NCBI RefSeq assembly: GCF_014280875.1
Contig: NZ_JACLAL010000008.1
Coordinates: 1-42,138 of the forward strand
Direction of reading: 5' to 3'
DNA: 42,138 bases
Origin: Paenirhizobium daejeonense
GTDB taxonomy: Bacteria > Pseudomonadota > Alphaproteobacteria > Rhizobiales > Rhizobiaceae
Every line of letters starts with the position of its first letter. Within the stretch, counting starts at the first letter, position 1. Under the pieces are notes generated by a model, which was not told where the DNA came from, searched no databases, and saw only the letters and a program-made list of their open reading frames with translations. Made by a program: the position numbers and the translations under genes. Below are positions 33,610-42,042 of the stretch, one piece after another.

Positions 33610-34653
33610 CTAGCCGTCCTGGCGAGTACGCACGAGCGCCGCATGCGCCAGATCCAGATAGCGCTCTGCCTTGGCAACCCATTGCGTGGAGGAAGGAACG
33701 GCGCCCCCTGCGAGATGGCTCAAGGCCATGCGGGCACGCAACGTGGCACGAAAGGCGGTGTAGAAATCAATCAGCAAGGGTGGCGCTTCGTCAGACAAAC
33801 GGATGCGCAAGCGATCCAGAATCTCACGTTCTACCCATCCAGCGCCCAGGAAATCGCATTCGAGGGAAAGAAAGGCGAGTTCGTCAAACGGATCGACAAA
33901 ACGAAGCCGGTCATCGAATTCAAGACAATCGAATATGGCGATCGGATCGCTGAAGCAGACATGCTGCGGTCGCAAGTCGCCGTGACCATCGACATAGCAC
34001 TTCCTCCGGATGCGATCCCGTATCAGAGAGGCTACCTGATGCCTGGCTGCATCCATGTCGAAGAGATGCTGCTCGACGAAGGTATGATCGAGCGGAAACG
34101 CGCCATTTCCCAGTGTTTCCCGGTTCCATCTCTGCTGCTGTGCGAGATTTGCGAGATGGGCCTCAGGATCAATGGCCGGTCGGTTGGCTGACCTGTAGAA
34201 GTGGTCGAGCGTATTCGCCAGTGCGTCAAGGTGGTATGGTGCGAGCCGTTTCTCCAGTATCATGACATCCAGCATCAAATCCTGCGGCAATCGTTTCATA
34301 TGGACCAGCCAGTCCACCGGGACGCCTGCGCCTCCCAGCCGAAGCGATCCATCCTTCTCCCGCGTCAGCGTCTCGATGCCGAGATAGATATCCGGGGCCA
34401 ACCGCCTGTTCAGCCTCACCTCCGCCTCGCAGTTGGTCCGTCTCGCCGTCGCTTTCGTGAAATCCAGAAACGGAAAAACGACGGGTTTTTTCAACTTGTA
34501 GACATGGTCCCCGGCCAGGAAAACCCACGACATATGGGTCTCAATGACGTCTACCTTGATCGGAATGGCGGGGTAGGAGGCTGGCTGCGTCAAGAATTGG
34601 ACCTTGTCCTTGATAGCGCAATCCGAGGGAACCATCGGCGTGTTCTTTCGCAT
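33610..34653 (-). CDS. Aminoglycoside-phosphotransferase-like kinase (COG2187 type)
   Basis: Kinase-fold protein of 347 aa. It shows an ATP-binding lysine region (DHVYKLKKPVVFPFLDF), the catalytic-loop motif YVDGHGDLRPQHVCF (HGDL) and the metal-binding DCLEFDDRLRFVDPFDELAF. COG2187 proteins are widespread but their small-molecule substrate is not established. The start at 34653 lacks a clear ribosome-binding site; ATG 34635 is an alternative. It is divergent from the PAS-PRPP synthetase gene and shares a FNR-type box with it. Confidence 0.8.
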   Translation of the reverse strand: MRKNTPMVPSDCAIKDKVQFLTQPASYPAIPIKVDVIETHMSWVFLAGDHVYKLKKPVVFPFLDFTKATARRTNCEAEVRLNRRLAPDIYLGIETLTREKDGSLRLGGAGVPVDWLVHMKRLPQDLMLDVMILEKRLAPYHLDALANTLDHFYRSANRPAIDPEAHLANLAQQQRWNRETLGNGAFPLDHTFVEQHLFDMDAARHQVASLIRDRIRRKCYVDGHGDLRPQHVCFSDPIAIFDCLEFDDRLRFVDPFDELAFLSLECDFLGAGWVEREILDRLRIRLSDEAPPLLIDFYTAFRATLRARMALSHLAGGAVPSSTQWVAKAERYLDLAHAALVRTRQDG

Positions 34654-34720
34654 AGGGGGTATCTTAGCCGCCGTTCCACGGCCCTGACGTCATTCAAGAC
34701 ATCATCTTCGGGCCTGGCCA

Positions 34721-34734
34721 TTGATGGGTATCAA
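34721..34734. promoter_or_regulatory. FNR/FixK box between the kinase and PRPP-synthetase genes
   Basis: TTGATGGGTATCAA matches the TTGAT-N4-ATCAA consensus at all ten fixed bases. A class II promoter centred at -41.5 would start near 34769, 16 nt before the synthetase ATG; leftward it would start near 34686, before the kinase gene. Confidence 0.75.
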
Positions 34735-34784
34735 CGCGCGGTTCCGCTAATGCTGCAACCTTCATCGGCATTAGGGAGAGTTCG

Positions 34785-36254
34785 ATGACGATGATGGCAT
34801 TGACGGCTCCGGCGTTCGACCGGCTGTTCTCGCGTATTGATCGGGCGCCGCATCCTCACGCGCGTGATACGCTGCTGCTGCTTGAGGGTTGGTCCAGAGT
34901 GAAGGGAAATCGGATCGCTCCTAGCCCTTCAGACCTTGAAGGGATAATGCCCGGCGCCTTCGTGATTTTCGTTAGGGAGAAGGAACGGCGGGACTATCGA
35001 CTTCGCATGGGCGAGCAACTCATCACGAGGTTGTTAGGCGGATTGCCTGACGGCGCGCGTTTGTCGCAGGCCCCTTACCGGCGCAATGCCGCCCGTTGCC
35101 GTCGCGTGTTCGACAGGGTTATCCAAACCGGGGAACCTTTGCTGGTGGAATTTGCGACGATACAAGGGAACCGGCGTGCCATCCTGTCCTACGAGTTGCT
35201 TGCCCTTCCATTATGCGAACATGGAGATGCGCCTGAGGCCGTTGCCGTTGGCGTTTCGTGGAAATCGGCGGTGCGAGCAGTACCGACATACAACGCACGT
35301 CAGAAGACCCCTCGCGTACCGAGGCTCTTTGCGTTTGCACGGGACGCGTCCTTCGCGCAGGCGGTCGCGCGCTCCCTCCGGCTGGAACTTGCACCTGTCG
35401 AGGAGCGCGAATTTGAAGACGGGGAGCATAAGGCTCGTCCCCTGATCGATGTAGCAGGACAGGATGCCTTTATCATCGCCAGTCTCCATGGCGATGAAAG
35501 ACAATCCGTCAATGACCGACTTTGCCGATTGCTATTCTTCATCGGCACACTCAGGACCAACGGGGCAGCTCGCATCGTGGCAGTGATCCCGTATCTTTGT
35601 TACCAGCGCAAGGATAGGCAGACGAAGCCATACGATCCGCTGACCTCGCGGTATGTCGCGCAGATCCTCGAAGCGGTTGGTGTCGATCAGGTAATCACGA
35701 TGGAGGCGCATAATATCGCCGCATTGCAGAACGGTTTCCGGTGTCAGTTGATCCACCTCGAAAGCCATGATGCCTTTGCTCACCACCTCGTGCCGCGGCT
35801 TCGAGGCAGCGACGTCACGGTGGTAGCACCAGATATGGGGGCAGCAAAGCGGGCAGAAGCGTTTCGAACGGCCCTTGAAAGCCAACTGGGTAGACCGGTT
35901 GAGAAAGCCTTCATGGAAAAACAACGCTCCATGGGCGTGGTCACCGGAGATCTGTTTGCAGGTAACGTTGCCGGTCGCAGGGTCGTCGTCTTTGATGATA
36001 TGATCAGTTCGGGAACGACCATGATGCGCGCAGCAGAAGCCTGTCGGTGGCGCGGTGCCATCGATGCTCATCTGGTAGCAACACATGGGTTGTTCAATGC
36101 CGGCGCTGCGGACACACTGTCCGATCCCTTTATATGCGCTGTCTGCGTGGCAAATACTGCCGCGAGCGAAAAACAGATCTCCCGCCTGGAGATTGTCGAT
36201 GTGTCCGCGGCCTTTGCCCGTGCAATTCACACATGCGCGCCTCTGAAATTCTGA
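34785..36254 (+). CDS. PAS_5-like domain fused to ribose-phosphate pyrophosphokinase
   Basis: Protein of 489 aa, versus about 310 for ordinary PRPP synthetase. Residues about 20-160 resemble the alphaproteobacterial PAS_5 domain (DLEGIMPGAFVIFVREKERR, YRLRMGEQLITRLLGGLPDG). From about 178 a PRPP synthetase begins (RLFAFARDASFAQAVARSL), with the ATP/flexible-loop region VIPYLCYQRKDRQTKPYDPL and the PRPP loop VVVFDDMISSGTTMM. It makes PRPP from ribose-5-phosphate and ATP; the N-terminal domain may be sensory. GGGAGAG precedes the ATG and a perfect FNR box lies upstream. PRPP could feed the phosphoribosyltransferase at 41133. Confidence 0.82.
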   Translation: MTMMALTAPAFDRLFSRIDRAPHPHARDTLLLLEGWSRVKGNRIAPSPSDLEGIMPGAFVIFVREKERRDYRLRMGEQLITRLLGGLPDGARLSQAPYRRNAARCRRVFDRVIQTGEPLLVEFATIQGNRRAILSYELLALPLCEHGDAPEAVAVGVSWKSAVRAVPTYNARQKTPRVPRLFAFARDASFAQAVARSLRLELAPVEEREFEDGEHKARPLIDVAGQDAFIIASLHGDERQSVNDRLCRLLFFIGTLRTNGAARIVAVIPYLCYQRKDRQTKPYDPLTSRYVAQILEAVGVDQVITMEAHNIAALQNGFRCQLIHLESHDAFAHHLVPRLRGSDVTVVAPDMGAAKRAEAFRTALESQLGRPVEKAFMEKQRSMGVVTGDLFAGNVAGRRVVVFDDMISSGTTMMRAAEACRWRGAIDAHLVATHGLFNAGAADTLSDPFICAVCVANTAASEKQISRLEIVDVSAAFARAIHTCAPLKF

Positions 36255-36457
36255 CCCGGGCCAGTCTGCGAGGGCCTCAACTCTCTCCGGGGCCGAAGCC
36301 GGGCAGGTTGCCTATCATCCGATATGATTAATCCTATATAGTGTTATGACTCGAGCACATAGCGTGGTTGACATGAGTGAATGCTGCGCCTCAAGATTGA
36401 ACACATTCATTCAGAAATAACGTACGCTAAATTGGGCACTTCTTTGAGGAGGGAAGC

Positions 36458-37297
36458 ATGCCGGGCAGTTCAGTTAGAACGAGTGCGCTTGCAACGCCCA
36501 TAGAAATAGGAAGCATAACAGATCTTAACTACCGAGATGGCTTGCCGCGGAGCATAGGTCGCACGGGCAGCACGAGAAATTACAAGGCCGGGAAAGTCCT
36601 GATCGCCGATGGCGATGGCTCCATGATTGTCGGACAGGTAATTTCAGGGGTGGTGCGCATAACCCAAGCGCTCGATGATGGCCGGCAACAAGTGGTCGGC
36701 CTTGCCCTGAAGGGTGAATTCTTCGGGTGTTTGTTTCAGAACTACAACGCTTTTCTTTACGAGGCCGCGACCGACCTAACAGCTCGCGTGTACGCCCAGA
36801 GCGCCGTTGAGGCGACGATGGCGAGAAATCATGAAGTTGAGCACATGATCATGATGGAGCTGCTGCGCGACCTTGAGGTGAGCCGGGAATGGATGATGGT
36901 TCTCGGTTGCCAGAACACACTTGAACGCGTCGTCAGCTTCATGCTGCATATCCGCAAGCGAATGAAAATGGCGGGGCTGGCCAGTGATGAACGTATCATC
37001 GAATTCCCCATAGGGCGTCGCGACATTGCCGGCTATCTTGGCACGACGGTGGAAACGATAAGCAGGCATATACAAATGCTTGCTCGCCAGGGGATAATTA
37101 GCATCGTCGACAATTCGCATTTCGAGATTCTCAATCTTGTACGTCTTCAGACACTATCCAAATTACACTGGAAAGAGTCACTCAGAAAAGACGCACGCGT
37201 GTCGAAGGCTGGCGGACGGGTCCACCACCAGCCCGTGGCACCCGAGTTCATTTTGTCGACAGGTCTCCAGCACATTGGCGAAGTCATTGCCAACTGA
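36458..37297 (+). CDS. Crp/Fnr-family regulator, FNR-type recognition helix
   Basis: Regulator of 279 aa with a cyclic-nucleotide-binding-like sensor (about 40-150) and a C-terminal winged helix (about 180-250; IGRRDIAGYLGTTVETISRH). The E-T-I-S-R recognition residues are those that read TTGAT in FNR/FixK. The N-terminal cysteine cluster of oxygen-sensing FNR is absent, and only two scattered cysteines are seen (FFGCLF, VLGCQN), so it is FixK-like or senses something else. AGGAGG precedes the ATG. FNR-type boxes flank neighbouring genes. A C-terminal extension (about 250-279) is unusual. Confidence 0.88.
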   Translation: MPGSSVRTSALATPIEIGSITDLNYRDGLPRSIGRTGSTRNYKAGKVLIADGDGSMIVGQVISGVVRITQALDDGRQQVVGLALKGEFFGCLFQNYNAFLYEAATDLTARVYAQSAVEATMARNHEVEHMIMMELLRDLEVSREWMMVLGCQNTLERVVSFMLHIRKRMKMAGLASDERIIEFPIGRRDIAGYLGTTVETISRHIQMLARQGIISIVDNSHFEILNLVRLQTLSKLHWKESLRKDARVSKAGGRVHHQPVAPEFILSTGLQHIGEVIAN

Positions 37298-37352
37298 CCC
37301 CGTGAGTGAGGTACTGTTTTAAGTATCCGGGGCAGGGCGACCAGACGGCATG

Positions 37353-37388
37353 CCAGTTGGACGGTATTAATCGTTACGGTCCAACTGG
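37353..37388. terminator. Hairpin between convergent crp/fnr-like and hsp20 genes
   Basis: CCAGTTGGAC and GTCCAACTGG (10 bp, perfect) around a 16-nt AT-rich loop, 56 bp after the regulator stop. There is no T-run. It could equally be an operator. Confidence 0.45.
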
Positions 37389-37515
37389 ATTGGGAAAGGT
37401 GTGATGATCCCCTCGTGCCTGTTGTCTGAGCTCGAGGTGAACATGGAGGTAGCCCTCGGATCCGGCACATTATTGCAAGGTACCGAAACACCCGTGACGC
37501 CACCCACCGTGGGTT

Positions 37516-37989
37516 TCATTTCACCTCTATCTTCCGCGTTTCTTTTACAGCCTCGGCCGGTTTCGGGATCGTGACGGTCAGTACACCGTTCTTGAAGTCG
37601 GCCTTGACGCTTCCGGCATCGATCTCGAAGGGCAGGGTCATAGCCCGTTGGAAGGAGCCGGACGAGCGCTCGATCCGATGAAACTCCCGACCTTTGTCCT
37701 CCTTCTTTTCATCTTTTTCCGACATCTTCTCACCCTTGATGAAGATGCGGTTGCCGCTGATCGAAACATCGATGTCTTTCTGTTCCACGCCGGGCAATTC
37801 GGCGGTGATGCAGATTTCCTTGTCGGTCTCGCTGACATTTGATCGAACGGCGAAACTCCCCGCAAGCGCCGGAAAACCTCGGTCAAAGTCGTCAAAGAGG
37901 CTGTCGATGCGCTTGCGAAGATCACCGAACGAGCTTTCTACACTTTCTTTTTCGCCCCACAGGGAGGGCAGCCAGCTACGATATGCCAT
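37516..37989 (-). CDS. Hsp20-family small heat-shock protein
   Basis: ATP-independent chaperone of 157 aa. The N-terminal arm has LWGEKESVESSFGDLRKRID. The alpha-crystallin domain spans about 50-150, with TAELPGVEQKDIDVSISGNR, RSSGSFQRAMTLPFEID and the closing ADFKNGVLTVTIPK. The start at 37989 is supported by GGAGATAGG upstream. It is divergent from groEL, and the shared intergenic region carries a FNR-type box but no obvious heat-shock element such as CIRCE or ROSE. Confidence 0.92.
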   Translation of the reverse strand: MAYRSWLPSLWGEKESVESSFGDLRKRIDSLFDDFDRGFPALAGSFAVRSNVSETDKEICITAELPGVEQKDIDVSISGNRIFIKGEKMSEKDEKKEDKGREFHRIERSSGSFQRAMTLPFEIDAGSVKADFKNGVLTVTIPKPAEAVKETRKIEVK

Positions 37990-38050
37990 GGTCCTATCTC
38001 CATTGATTTCGTGGCAAAGGGCAGGTTTCCAGCCCGGCCTGCGCGGCGCA

Positions 38051-38064
38051 TTGACGGCCATCAA
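38051..38064. promoter_or_regulatory. FNR/FixK-type box between hsp20 and groEL
   Basis: TTGACGGCCATCAA matches nine of ten fixed bases of TTGAT-N4-ATCAA. Rightward, a TAAAAA at 38087-38092 falls exactly where the -10 of a class II FNR promoter should be, giving a start near 38099. Leftward the spacing also suits hsp20. Confidence 0.65.
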
Positions 38065-38133
38065 GCGGGGCCGCCGGAGAAAGGGGTAAAAATCCCACAG
38101 TCAGTCGCTGTCGAACCGAAGAAGTGAACCATC

Positions 38134-39756
38134 ATGGCGCACAAGAACATTCTCTTTCACTCCGCGGCGCGGGAGAAAATCCTGCGCGGGACCGGCGCCC
38201 TCGCGGATGCGGTCCGCATCACGCTTGGGCCCAAATCGAAATCCGTCCTGATCCAGAAAAAATGGGGTACGCCCATCGTCTGCAATGACGGCATCACTAT
38301 AGCAAAGGAAGTCGATCTGGCGGACCCCGAGGAAAATCTCGGCGCGCAGATGCTACGACAGGCCGCCGAGAAGACGGGAGACGCCGTCGGCGATGGCACG
38401 AGCACGGCGACCATTCTCGCCCATGCGATCTTCTCCGAAGGTACGCGCAATGTCACGGCCGGCGCGAGCGGCATAGACCTCAAGCGCGGGATCGACCGCG
38501 GCCTGAAGATTTGTGTCGAGACGCTGCGTTCGATGTCCAGACCGGTCCATACGCGGAAGGAGAAGTCGCAGGTCGCTTCGATCTCCGCGCACAACGATCC
38601 TACCATCGGCGATCTGGTTGCCGACGCGATGGAAAAGGTCGGCGATCAGGGCGTGATTACGGTGGAGGAATCCAATTCCACGGATACCGTGCTCGAAATC
38701 GTCGAGGGGATGCAGTTCGACCGAGGTTTCATCTCTCCTTATTTCATCACCAATCCCGATAAGATGGAGGCTGTCGTCGAGGATGCCCTTGTTCTCGTAT
38801 GTGACCGGAAGATCAGCAACATCAAGGATATCGTTCCGCTGTTGGAGCAGATTGCCAAGCTCGGAAGGCCGCTTCTCGTCATTGCGGAGGATGTCGATGG
38901 AGAGGCTCTGGCAACGCTCGTCGTCAACCGGCTTCGCGGCGTCTTCCATGCCGTCGCAGTGAAGGCCCCAGGGTTCGGCGACAGGCGCCGTGCGATGCTG
39001 GAAGACGTCGCCACGCTAACTGGCGGACAACTGGTTTCGGAAGACCTCGGCACCAAGCTGGAATTGGTTGAGATTGACCATCTCGGCCATGCCAAGCGCG
39101 TTGTCAGCGACCGGGAGACGACCACGATCATCGGCGGCGGCGGACAAAGGGATGCAATCGAGGCACGCATCCGGCAGATTCGCTCGCAGATCGAAAAAAC
39201 AAAAAGCGACTATGACCGGGAGAAACTGGAGGAACGAGCTGCAAAACTTTCCGGTGGGGTCGCCGTCATTCGCGTCGGGGCGCCCTCCGAAGCGGAGCTC
39301 AAGAGCAGGAAGGAGGCTCTGGACGACGCGATCAACGCGACCAAGGCTGCCGTGGCTGAAGGGATCGTTCCTGGCGGCGGGCTGGCACTGCTGCGCTGTA
39401 CCGTTGCGATCGAAAAAGAGGAAGCCGCCAATCACGGCGACGAAAAGACCGGGCTTGAAATCCTTCGCCGTGCCTTAAGTGCTCCGGCGCGGCAGATCGC
39501 GGAAAACTCCGCCGTTGACGGCGGTGTCGTGGTCGCCAAGATGCTTGAGGGAACCGGCAATACAGGTTTTGACGCAGCGCAGAACCGTTATGTGGACCTT
39601 TTCGAAGCCGGGATCATCGATCCAACGAAAGTTGTCAGGGTCGCGCTCGAAAATGCTGTTTCCGTAGCGAGCATCCTGCTGCTCACGGAAGCGACGATGA
39701 CCGAGCTTCCCGAAGAGGAGAAAATTGAGCGAGGCGGAGAAGGCTTGTCCGCCTGA
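38134..39756 (+). CDS. groL: Accessory GroEL chaperonin (60 kDa)
   Basis: Chaperonin subunit of 540 aa. Family motifs include [24 protein letters not shown], the apical region with [16 protein letters not shown] and the equatorial [17 protein letters not shown]. It differs from housekeeping GroEL: the C-terminal GGM-rich tail is missing (ends [10 protein letters not shown]), the N-terminus starts [15 protein letters not shown], and no groES gene adjoins it. It is likely a specialised or stress-time copy using GroES from another locus. It is divergent from hsp20 with a shared FNR-type box. Confidence 0.93.
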   Translation: MAHKNILFHSAAREKILRGTGALADAVRITLGPKSKSVLIQKKWGTPIVCNDGITIAKEVDLADPEENLGAQMLRQAAEKTGDAVGDGTSTATILAHAIFSEGTRNVTAGASGIDLKRGIDRGLKICVETLRSMSRPVHTRKEKSQVASISAHNDPTIGDLVADAMEKVGDQGVITVEESNSTDTVLEIVEGMQFDRGFISPYFITNPDKMEAVVEDALVLVCDRKISNIKDIVPLLEQIAKLGRPLLVIAEDVDGEALATLVVNRLRGVFHAVAVKAPGFGDRRRAMLEDVATLTGGQLVSEDLGTKLELVEIDHLGHAKRVVSDRETTTIIGGGGQRDAIEARIRQIRSQIEKTKSDYDREKLEERAAKLSGGVAVIRVGAPSEAELKSRKEALDDAINATKAAVAEGIVPGGGLALLRCTVAIEKEEAANHGDEKTGLEILRRALSAPARQIAENSAVDGGVVVAKMLEGTGNTGFDAAQNRYVDLFEAGIIDPTKVVRVALENAVSVASILLLTEATMTELPEEEKIERGGEGLSA

Positions 39757-39838
39757 AGCCGGCAAATGATGAGTGACCGCGGGGGGCGAGACGTTCCGTC
39801 TCAGGGGCGCTCACCAGAGCAGCGTTCGTTTTTCGCCG

Positions 39839-40312
39839 TTATTTCCTTGTCTTCTGGTAGGTGCCCATGATCTGTGTGCTGGAAAGGACGTGACCACGCA
39901 TCGCCGCCTCGACCTGTTCCCCGGAGCCGGGCACGAGACGGTCGAGAAGACGGTCAAGGGCATAGAGCTTGAAGAAATAGCGATGTCTGCCGATCGGCGG
40001 GCAGGGTCCGCCGTAGTTGTGGCGGTTCCAGCTGTTGACGCCGGTCACGCTTGTCCCGGGCAATCGCGAAATGCCTTCGGCAAGGCCGGTGAGCTCGGCC
40101 GGCAGATTGTAGAGAACCCAGTGGAGCCAGGTCATTTTCGGATGGGCAGGGTCCGGCGCGTCCGGGTCGTCGACAATCAGGACCAGGCTCTTCGCTTCCG
40201 GGGGCACGCCCGTCCAGCGGAGCGGCGGCGGGATATCCTCTCCCTCGCAGGTATAAAGGATCGGGATCTCTCCATTGTCGGCAAATACGGGCGATGTCAG
40301 TGTTAATACCAT
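39839..40312 (-). CDS. PEBP-family protein (YbhB/YbcL, Raf-kinase-inhibitor-like)
   Basis: Small ligand-binding protein of 157 aa with the PEBP pocket motifs VDDPDAPDP and GGPCPPIGRHRYFFKLYALD. The start residue is followed directly by the fold (MVLTLTSPVF) with no signal peptide, so it is cytoplasmic. GGAG lies 6 nt before the ATG. It is the last gene of a leftward trio after the phosphoribosyltransferase and primase-polymerase, 15 bp from the latter. The bacterial function of the family is not established. Confidence 0.9.
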   Translation of the reverse strand: MVLTLTSPVFADNGEIPILYTCEGEDIPPPLRWTGVPPEAKSLVLIVDDPDAPDPAHPKMTWLHWVLYNLPAELTGLAEGISRLPGTSVTGVNSWNRHNYGGPCPPIGRHRYFFKLYALDRLLDRLVPGSGEQVEAAMRGHVLSSTQIMGTYQKTRK

Positions 40313-40327
40313 CTTGTGCTCCCTTTA

Positions 40328-41146
40328 TCATGTGTCGTCGGCGACATTCGCATCCCCTCTGTGGCGGCGTTGCGTTTCCTCGATCGAGCGGATCGTGCGG
40401 ACGACCTCGTCGTCGGAAAGAGGAGGGCGGCAACGGAAACGATTCCAGGCAAGCACCAGCTCCGTGACGACCTCCGGATCGATGCCGTGCCACAGGAGAT
40501 GACCGCTGAAGGATGCAATCGTCGTATTCCTGCGGCCCGCCTCCACGCCCTCCCGCGCCAGTCCCCGCCAGTAAGACATAGGGTGTCCGAGCCCATGCGC
40601 CTGCGGCTCCTGGCGGTCGCGAAGCCAGACGGGCAGGCGGGCAAGGGCGATCTCCTGCGGCGAATGCCCTTCCCGCCAGCGATAGGGGTTGCCGCTCGGG
40701 TGGATGGACGGGGGAGCGACGATCATCCCGCCGTCGGCGCGCAGGTCGATGCCGGGCGCAAGTCCCGTCCGGTTGCGGATATTGCCGCCGGGATGGGCGA
40801 AATAGAGATGGCGCCCGCCTCCACCGGTCACGGATTCGACCGTCTCGGCCAGCTTGCCGTGCAGCCGTTCAAGCTCAGCAAGCGCCTCGTTTCCGCCATG
40901 CGCGGGATCGACGTCGAGAACCACCAGCCCCGATACAATGCCGGTCACGACGGCGACGCCGGCATGCGGCCACTTCTCGTACCAACCTCGCACCTCATCC
41001 TTTTCCGGCTGGCGTTGCTGCAGATCGGCCCAGGATATCAGCGGTTGCTTGGCGCGCGGCGCGACCGGCAGAGGAACCCAGCCAAGCTCCATGTATTCCA
41101 GCGCAGCGGTCAGCGCCGCAGGCCGATTCGGACTATCGCTCGCCAT
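40328..41146 (-). CDS. Stand-alone bifunctional primase-polymerase (PrimPol, AEP)
   Basis: Archaeo-eukaryotic-type primase of 272 aa. The catalytic acidic pair is D78/D80 (GLVVLDVDPAHGG), followed by TGGGGRHLYF with H113, and GIDLRADGGMIVAPPSIHPS with D134. A C-terminal helical region like PriCT-1 (about 195-262; GRRNTTIASFSGHLLW) is visible. The N-terminus (ALEYMELGWVPLPVAPRAKQ) is typical of plasmid, phage and mobile-element PrimPols. No helicase or phage genes adjoin it. It overlaps the phosphoribosyltransferase gene by 14 bp, so it is co-expressed with it. Roles could be repair priming or damage tolerance under stress. Confidence 0.88.
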   Translation of the reverse strand: MASDSPNRPAALTAALEYMELGWVPLPVAPRAKQPLISWADLQQRQPEKDEVRGWYEKWPHAGVAVVTGIVSGLVVLDVDPAHGGNEALAELERLHGKLAETVESVTGGGGRHLYFAHPGGNIRNRTGLAPGIDLRADGGMIVAPPSIHPSGNPYRWREGHSPQEIALARLPVWLRDRQEPQAHGLGHPMSYWRGLAREGVEAGRRNTTIASFSGHLLWHGIDPEVVTELVLAWNRFRCRPPLSDDEVVRTIRSIEETQRRHRGDANVADDT

Positions 41147-41801
41147 GATCGCCTCCCGCTATTGCCTTCGCCTCAGTCAGGGCATCGAGCACGTCCTGGT
41201 CTGTAAGTTGAGGGAAGTCGCGGTAGTGAAGCCCGACCGCCTGAAAGCCGGCGGGTGTTTCAAGGCAGACGATGTCATCAACCTCCCGACGCACGACGTC
41301 GAGAACGTCGACAGCGGAAACGGGAACGGCAACCACGATTCTGTCCGGATGACGCAGTCGCAGACCCTTGATCGCCGCGCGCATGGTGGCGCCGGTTGCA
41401 AGGCCATCGTCTATGATAATCGCTATATTGCCCTTGATGTCTTTGTCCGGCCGGTCGCCGAGATAAAGGTGACGCCGCCGTTTGATCTCCTCCAGTTCCC
41501 GCTCGCAGCAGGCCAGGAAATCGTCCTCCGAGATCCCGTTGGTGGCAATCACGCCCTCGTTGCGGATGACAGCAGGCGTCTTTCCGTCGATGACGGCTCC
41601 CATTGCCAGTTCAGGGTAAAAGGGAAGCCCGACCTTGCGCACCAGCGCCAGTTCCAGCGGCACCCTGAGAACCTTGGCGACCTCCAGGGCAACCGGCAAT
41701 CCGCCACGGGGCAGGGCAAAGACGACCACGGGAAGACCGGCATAGTCCCGCAATGCCTCCGCGAGCCTTCTTCCCGCCTCGCTACGATTGAGAAACGGCA
41801 T
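41133..41801 (-). CDS. Phosphoribosyltransferase-domain protein
   Basis: Type I PRTase-fold protein of 222 aa. The PRPP-binding loop IAIIIDDGLATGATM (about 125-139) is clear, preceded by VVVFALPRGGLPVALEVAKV and RKVGLPFYPELAMGAV. This subgroup (COG1926-like) has no fixed substrate. The start at 41801 is set by GGAGG 6 nt upstream. It is the first gene of the PRTase-PrimPol-PEBP operon, with a FNR-type box upstream. It may consume PRPP from the PAS-PRPP synthetase encoded 5 kb away. Confidence 0.88.
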   Translation of the reverse strand: MPFLNRSEAGRRLAEALRDYAGLPVVVFALPRGGLPVALEVAKVLRVPLELALVRKVGLPFYPELAMGAVIDGKTPAVIRNEGVIATNGISEDDFLACCERELEEIKRRRHLYLGDRPDKDIKGNIAIIIDDGLATGATMRAAIKGLRLRHPDRIVVAVPVSAVDVLDVVRREVDDIVCLETPAGFQAVGLHYRDFPQLTDQDVLDALTEAKAIAGGDHGER

Positions 41802-41862
41802 GGAATACCTCCGGCGTTTTCTCCGACGTTCCCCAGAAGATACTTCATACCTGTCCGTTGCA

Positions 41863-41876
41863 TTGATGGCGCTCAA
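41863..41876 (-). promoter_or_regulatory. FNR/FixK-type box upstream of the PRTase-PrimPol-PEBP operon
   Basis: TTGATGGCGCTCAA matches nine of ten fixed bases of TTGAT-N4-ATCAA. A class II start would fall near 41828, 27 nt before the ATG, with a weak TATCTT -10 candidate. Confidence 0.6.
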
Positions 41877-41987
41877 TACATTGCCAACCAGGCGCGCATC
41901 GCGTCGGGCGAGATCGTGACCCTGCAACTGAAGTTTCATCCGGCTGCGATTAGCGCCTCGACGTTTTTGACCTTGCCCCCGAGTTTT

Positions 41988-42042
41988 ATCCAGTTTTGAG
42001 TTTGCTCCGGCGGTTTTGTGCTCTGATCCCCAAAAACTGGAT
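41988..42042. repeat. Facing 10-bp inverted repeats at insertion-sequence boundary
   Basis: ATCCAGTTTT (41988-41997) and AAAACTGGAT (42033-42042) are exact inverse complements. The right copy lies within the presumed left end of the IS3-type element; the left copy may be the end of a second, lost element or part of the target. Confidence 0.45.

Noticed and set aside
36397..36410. TTGAACACATTCAT as a FNR box upstream of the Crp/Fnr gene
   Set aside because: Only seven of the ten fixed bases match the consensus, so I did not count it with the three good boxes. Autoregulation remains possible.
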